Assembly: GCA_035632215.1 (NCBI GenBank)
Contig: DASQHF010000036.1
Coordinates: 1-26,617, forward strand
Direction: 5' to 3'
DNA: 26,617 bases
Source: CAIYRG01 sp035632215
Lineage (GTDB): Bacteria; Pseudomonadota; Alphaproteobacteria; Micropepsales; Micropepsaceae
Numbering within the stretch: position 1 is the first letter of the stretch; each line of letters opens with the position of its first letter. A program made the position numbers and the translations under genes. The notes under the pieces were generated by a model. That model was not told the origin of the DNA. It worked only from the letters and a program-made list of their open reading frames with translations, and did no database searches. Shown in pieces: positions 23,657 through 26,617 of this stretch.

Positions 23657-23846
23657 GATTGCATTTCCGTTACGAAAGCCTTGCGACCAAAGGCGAAAGG
23701 ACTCATGGCTGCCACGATCATCGGCGAAAGAAGCCGAGGGGTGAAGGGATTATGCATTCCTGCGGCTACGAAGACAGCGCCTTTCATGTCACCGCTCGCG
23801 TCGAGAGGCGAATCCGCTTAAGGAGTGGCGCCGATAGGAGTGGGGC

Positions 23847-24650
23847 ATGAACGATATCTTTAATTCGATTTTGCTCGGTATCGTCGAGGGCTTGACCGAG
23901 TTCCTTCCCGTATCGTCCACGGCGCATCTGCTTCTGTTCCAGGATCTCCTCGGATTCCAGCCGCCGGGCGATGTGTTCACGATCGTCATCCAGCTGGGCG
24001 CGATCCTCTCTGTCGTCGTCGTCTACTGGGGAAAATTCTGGAACGCGCTGATCGGGCTCCCCACCGATCCGCGCGCGCGACAATTCGCCGGCGGGATCAT
24101 CATCGCCTTCCTGCCGGCCGCCGTCATTGGCGCCGCGCTGCACGGCTTCATCAAGAATGTGCTCTTCGCGCCTCAAGTCGCGCCCTATGTGATCGCGACG
24201 ACTCTCATCCTGGGCGGCATCGTGATCCTCGTCTTTGAGCGCATCGCGCCAGCGCCCAGCTATCGCGACGGCGATCACTTACCCTTGCGGAAATGCCTCG
24301 AGATCGGCTTCTGCCAGGTGCTCGCGATCTTTCCGGGCGTGTCGCGCTCGGGCGCGACGATTCTCGGCGCGGAACTTTTGGGCGTCGAGCGCAAGGCCGC
24401 GGCCGAGTTCACTTTCTACCTCGCGGTGCCGACGATGCTCGGCGCCTCCGTGTTCGACCTCTACCAGAACCGCAACGTCCTGACGCTGAACGCGGGGCTC
24501 GAGATCGCGATCGGCTTCGTGGTCTCGTTCCTCATCGCCTGGGTGGTGGTGAAGACCTTCATCGCCTTCATCGGCCGCTATGGCTTGAAGCCCTTCGGCT
24601 GGTACCGAATCCTCGCCGGACTTTTCATCCTCGCGATTCTGTTCCTTTGA
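23847..24650 (+). CDS. uppP: Undecaprenyl-diphosphate phosphatase
   Basis: The 267-residue membrane protein has both BacA/UppP signatures: GIVEGLTEFLPVSSTAH (the E-x3-E motif and the SSTAH serine/histidine) and FPGVSRSGATI (the PGxSRSxxT motif). It is a polytopic inner membrane enzyme that removes the terminal phosphate of undecaprenyl diphosphate to recycle the lipid carrier used for peptidoglycan and other envelope sugars; the GT2/GT83 module and MtgA in this window depend on the same carrier. AGGAG seven bases before ATG 23847 is a strong ribosome binding site. The stop shares a base with the start of the GNAT gene (TGATG). Confidence 0.96.
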   Translation: MNDIFNSILLGIVEGLTEFLPVSSTAHLLLFQDLLGFQPPGDVFTIVIQLGAILSVVVVYWGKFWNALIGLPTDPRARQFAGGIIIAFLPAAVIGAALHGFIKNVLFAPQVAPYVIATTLILGGIVILVFERIAPAPSYRDGDHLPLRKCLEIGFCQVLAIFPGVSRSGATILGAELLGVERKAAAEFTFYLAVPTMLGASVFDLYQNRNVLTLNAGLEIAIGFVVSFLIAWVVVKTFIAFIGRYGLKPFGWYRILAGLFILAILFL

Positions 24651-25111
24651 TGGTCCGGATCGATCTACTTCATGACCATCCTGAGCTTCTGAACGATCTC
24701 GCGCGCGCTTATGAATGCGAATGGCCGCAATGGTACGGCGTGCGCGGCGATGCGACTGCGGATTTGCGCGAACGCTCGCGTGCGAACGGCTTGCCGCTTG
24801 GGCTGATTGCGGTCGAGGACGGTGAAGCGCTTGGTACAGCCGCGCTTGTCAGGCAGGGGGCGGCTTCCCATCCTCAGCTGTCGCCATGGGTGGTCGGCGT
24901 TCTCGTCATACCGGCCCGACGACGGCAGGGCATCTGCGGGGCATTACTCGATGCCGCCTGCGCGCGGGCGAAGGCCCAAGGCTACGCTGACGCCTATACT
25001 TCGACTGTGGCCGCCGCGCGCCTTCTTGCGCGCCTCTCTTGGACAAGGATCGATACCGGCACAACCTTCGGGGGTGACATCGTCGAAGTCTTCCGGAAGC
25101 AACTAAACTGA
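24650..25111 (+). CDS. GNAT family N-acetyltransferase coupled to uppP
   Basis: The ATG overlaps the uppP stop as TGATG. The 153-residue protein has a single GNAT domain: LGLIAVEDGEALGTAALVR is the central strand pair, and WVVGVLVIPARRRQGICGALLDAA holds motif A with the R/QxxGxxG/A acetyl-CoA loop. The C-terminal WTRIDTGTTFGGDIVEVFRK resembles the small MSMEG-type GNATs. A longer open frame (from 24293) overlaps uppP and is not real. Substrate unknown. Its last nine bases overlap the convergent NDUFA9-like gene. Confidence 0.8.
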   Translation: MVRIDLLHDHPELLNDLARAYECEWPQWYGVRGDATADLRERSRANGLPLGLIAVEDGEALGTAALVRQGAASHPQLSPWVVGVLVIPARRRQGICGALLDAACARAKAQGYADAYTSTVAAARLLARLSWTRIDTGTTFGGDIVEVFRKQLN

Positions 25112-26080
25112 CGCTTCTCCACGGGTGACATCGTCCTCGAACTGGCCTTCTTTGCGGAACCGCCAGAGATAGGACTCGATGATCGCTTCGGCGGCTTCGG
25201 GCATGATGCCAAGGTCGCTCAATGTAAGCGCCCCCGGCGCAACCACGTTATCGGTTTCGAGCATCCGTACTTGATCGAGCGTCAGGAGCGGGTTCGGCAA
25301 CATCCCGAGAAACGCCGCTTGCACACGCGCCAATCCGAAAGGAATGGGAACCAGCATCCGCCTTCGGTGCGTCACCTTGAGCACGAGCTCGAGCACTTGG
25401 CGAAAGCTCATGACCTCAGGTCCGCCAAGCTCGTATGTTTTGCCCGCCGTGGCCCCCTCGCGAAGCGCCGTCACGGCCGCGCGCGCGATATCGCCGACAT
25501 AAACCGGCTGGAATCGCGTCTTTCCTCCGCCAATGAGGGGCAGGAAGGGAGATAGACGCGCGAGCCAGGCGAAGCGGTTGAAGAAATCATCTTCCGGCCC
25601 GAAGACGAGCGATGGCCGGAAGACCGTTGCCTCCGCGAAGGTTTCGCGCACGCGCGCTTCGCCTTCCGCCTTACTGCGCAAGTAGTGCGCCTTGGCACTT
25701 GGAGAAATGCCGATGGCCGAGACGTGCAGGAGCCTCGACGTTCCCTGCTGGACGGCCGCGCGCGCGATGTTGGCGGCAGCGCCGGCGTGCACGGCGTCGA
25801 ACATCTGCCTGCCGCGTTCGGAAAGAATCCCGACGAGGTTGATCGCAGCCTCTGCGCCTTCGAGTGCGGCGAGAACTGCGGCCCCATCGAGGACATTCGC
25901 CTTGACGATCTGGATCTGTCCGACACGGCCCGCGGGGCGCAAGAAGTGCGCGCTGTTGGGCCGACGCACGGCCACTCGAATGCGCCAGCCGTCATTCGCC
26001 AGCGCCCGAACGATATGGCGGCCGAGGAAGCCCGACCCGCCGAAGACGGTGACAAGCTTGGGAGAAGGGATCGCGGTCAT
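25103..26080 (-). CDS. Complex I NDUFA9 subunit family protein (atypical SDR, NAD(P)-binding)
   Basis: The 325-residue protein opens with a Rossmann motif, VFGGSGFLGRHIV (GxxGxxG, Gly14-Gly20), and continues with NVLDGAAVLAALEGAEAAINLVGIL, typical of the extended atypical SDR group. SAIGISPSAKAHYLRSKAEGE carries a Tyr-x3-Lys-like pattern (YLRSK). FQPVYVGDIARA and YELGGPEVMSFRQ are conserved in the NDUFA9-like family. The mitochondrial relative is an accessory subunit of respiratory complex I; alphaproteobacterial homologues often carry this name without experimental proof. It begins 121 bp from the tRNA-Leu gene on the opposite strand. Confidence 0.85.
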   Translation of the reverse strand: MTAIPSPKLVTVFGGSGFLGRHIVRALANDGWRIRVAVRRPNSAHFLRPAGRVGQIQIVKANVLDGAAVLAALEGAEAAINLVGILSERGRQMFDAVHAGAAANIARAAVQQGTSRLLHVSAIGISPSAKAHYLRSKAEGEARVRETFAEATVFRPSLVFGPEDDFFNRFAWLARLSPFLPLIGGGKTRFQPVYVGDIARAAVTALREGATAGKTYELGGPEVMSFRQVLELVLKVTHRRRMLVPIPFGLARVQAAFLGMLPNPLLTLDQVRMLETDNVVAPGALTLSDLGIMPEAAEAIIESYLWRFRKEGQFEDDVTRGEASV

Positions 26081-26151
26081 GGCAAGGATCGGGGATTTGT
26101 CGGTTTCTCATTAATGGAAACGCTTAGCCGACGATAGAGATTTAGCCTGCG

Positions 26152-26180
26152 TTGACAGGCAAGATGGGCGCTCCTAATGA
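26152..26180 (+). promoter_or_regulatory. Candidate promoter of tRNA-Leu
   Basis: TTGACA at 26152-26157 is a perfect -35 hexamer. With a 17-bp spacer the -10 region is TAATGA (26175-26180), a weak match. Transcription would start near 26187, about 15 bp before the mature tRNA. Confidence 0.45.
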
Positions 26181-26201
26181 TCCGCGCCCAGGCCGTGAAG
26201 T

Positions 26202-26286
26202 GCCCAGATGGCGGAATTGGTAGACGCGCTAGTTTCAGGTACTAGTGCCGCAAGGCGTGGAGGTTCGAGTCCTCTTCTGGGCACCA
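26202..26286 (+). tRNA. tRNA-Leu (anticodon CAG)
   Basis: The 85-nt sequence folds as a class II tRNA. The acceptor arms GCCCAGA and TCTGGGC pair perfectly, followed by discriminator A (26283) and an encoded CCA (26284-26286). The D arm contains TTGGTAGACGC. The anticodon stem CTAGT/ACTAG encloses the loop TTCAGGT with CAG at 26236-26238, reading CUG codons. A long variable arm (TGCCGCAAGGCGT) follows, and the T loop is GGTTCGAGTCC. The long variable arm and discriminator A fit leucine. Confidence 0.97.
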
Positions 26287-26299
26287 GCCTTGCTCCCGT

Positions 26300-26317
26300 G
26301 CCGAGCCACGGCTCGGC
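26300..26317 (+). terminator. Hairpin after tRNA-Leu
   Basis: GCCGAGCC and GGCTCGGC (26300-26307 and 26310-26317) form a perfect GC-rich stem 14 bases after the tRNA CCA end. No T-run follows, so it is a weak candidate for intrinsic termination; it may help processing or Rho-dependent ending. Confidence 0.35.
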
Positions 26318-26337
26318 AAGCGCTACGCCCGGCTGAG

Positions 26338-26343
26338 TTGACA
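26338..26343 (+). promoter_or_regulatory. Candidate -35 box for ribonuclease D
   Basis: TTGACA lies here, followed by no good -10; TGTATT (26363-26368) is the nearest, with a long 19-bp spacer. If used, transcription would begin close to the ATG at 26376. Confidence 0.25.
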
Positions 26344-26375
26344 AATCGATAACCATCGCGCGTGTATTCCGTCCA

Positions 26376-26617
26376 ATGAAAATCCGACTGCACAAAGATG
26401 ATCTGCCGGCGGGACTGAACCTCGGCCCGGCCGTGGCGGTGGATACCGAAACACTCGGCCTGGTGCCTGCCCGCGACCGGCTGTGCCTCGTGCAGCTTTC
26501 CTCCGGCGACGGCAGCGCGCATCTCGTTCAGTTCAGACGCCACAATTACGCGGCCCCGAACCTCAAAAAGCTGCTTGGCGATACGAGCGTGCTCAAGCTC
26601 TACCATTTCGCCCGCTT
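26376..26617 (+). CDS. rnd: Ribonuclease D (5' part only)
   Basis: About 80 residues are visible before the window ends. AVDTETLGL at about residue 22 is the ExoI motif of DEDD exonucleases, with the Asp and Glu that bind catalytic metal. RLCLVQLSSGDG and LKLYHFARF fit the next conserved segments of RNase D, the latter leading toward the ExoII aspartate. The enzyme trims tRNA 3' ends and other RNAs from the 3' side; lying just after a tRNA gene suits that role but does not prove a link. ATG 26376 has no clear ribosome binding site. Some short alphaproteobacterial homologues lack HRDC domains; the C-terminus is outside the window. Confidence 0.88.
   Translation, partial: MKIRLHKDDLPAGLNLGPAVAVDTETLGLVPARDRLCLVQLSSGDGSAHLVQFRRHNYAAPNLKKLLGDTSVLKLYHFAR

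Overview
The window looks like chromosomal DNA of a GC-rich alphaproteobacterium. Supporting signs are the gene content (thrS-infC, an NDUFA9-type NAD(P)-binding protein, mtgA-GST-queG, tRNA-Leu beside ribonuclease D), a good match to the Caulobacter-type housekeeping promoter upstream of kamA, and many GTG or TTG starts. No sequence search was possible, so no genus is proposed. There is no phage, IS transposase, integrase or CRISPR array.

Layout. 1-2.1 kb: the 5' part of a flavin reductase on the minus strand, then a divergent 60-residue peptide gene followed by an HExxH-motif enzyme of the peptide beta-hydroxylase type, then a lipoprotein. 2.2-4.3 kb: a small exported Gly/Ser/Asn/Pro-rich protein convergent with a large secreted-type metalloprotease that carries six 147-bp FG-GAP/VCBS-like repeats. 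4.6-7.5 kb: a polyprenyl-phosphate sugar module (LABN membrane protein, GT2 synthase, divergent ArnT-like GT83 transferase).

7.5-11.9 kb is the most interesting region. A strong promoter candidate precedes a four-gene operon: a lysine 2,3-aminomutase (KamA), two different D-Ala-D-Ala-ligase-like ATP-grasp enzymes and a translationally coupled GNAT acetyltransferase. It lacks the companions of EF-P lysylation and of lysine fermentation, and its GNAT is much shorter than AblB. It therefore looks like a pathway for a beta-lysine-containing small peptide or conjugate whose product I cannot name.

11.9-15.2 kb: an EamA exporter, a 188-bp palindromic intergenic repeat, corA and a short threonine/serine dehydratase. 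15.2-19.1 kb: infC, thrS and a GT4 glycosyltransferase on the minus strand; infC appears to start at a non-AUG codon (ATA). 19.1-23.7 kb: an alpha/beta hydrolase and a TPR protein, a 97-residue hypothetical protein, and the queG-GST-mtgA cluster. 23.8-26.6 kb: uppP with a coupled GNAT, the NDUFA9-like protein, tRNA-Leu(CAG) and the start of ribonuclease D. Genes are tightly packed; several convergent pairs overlap or nearly touch at their stop codons.
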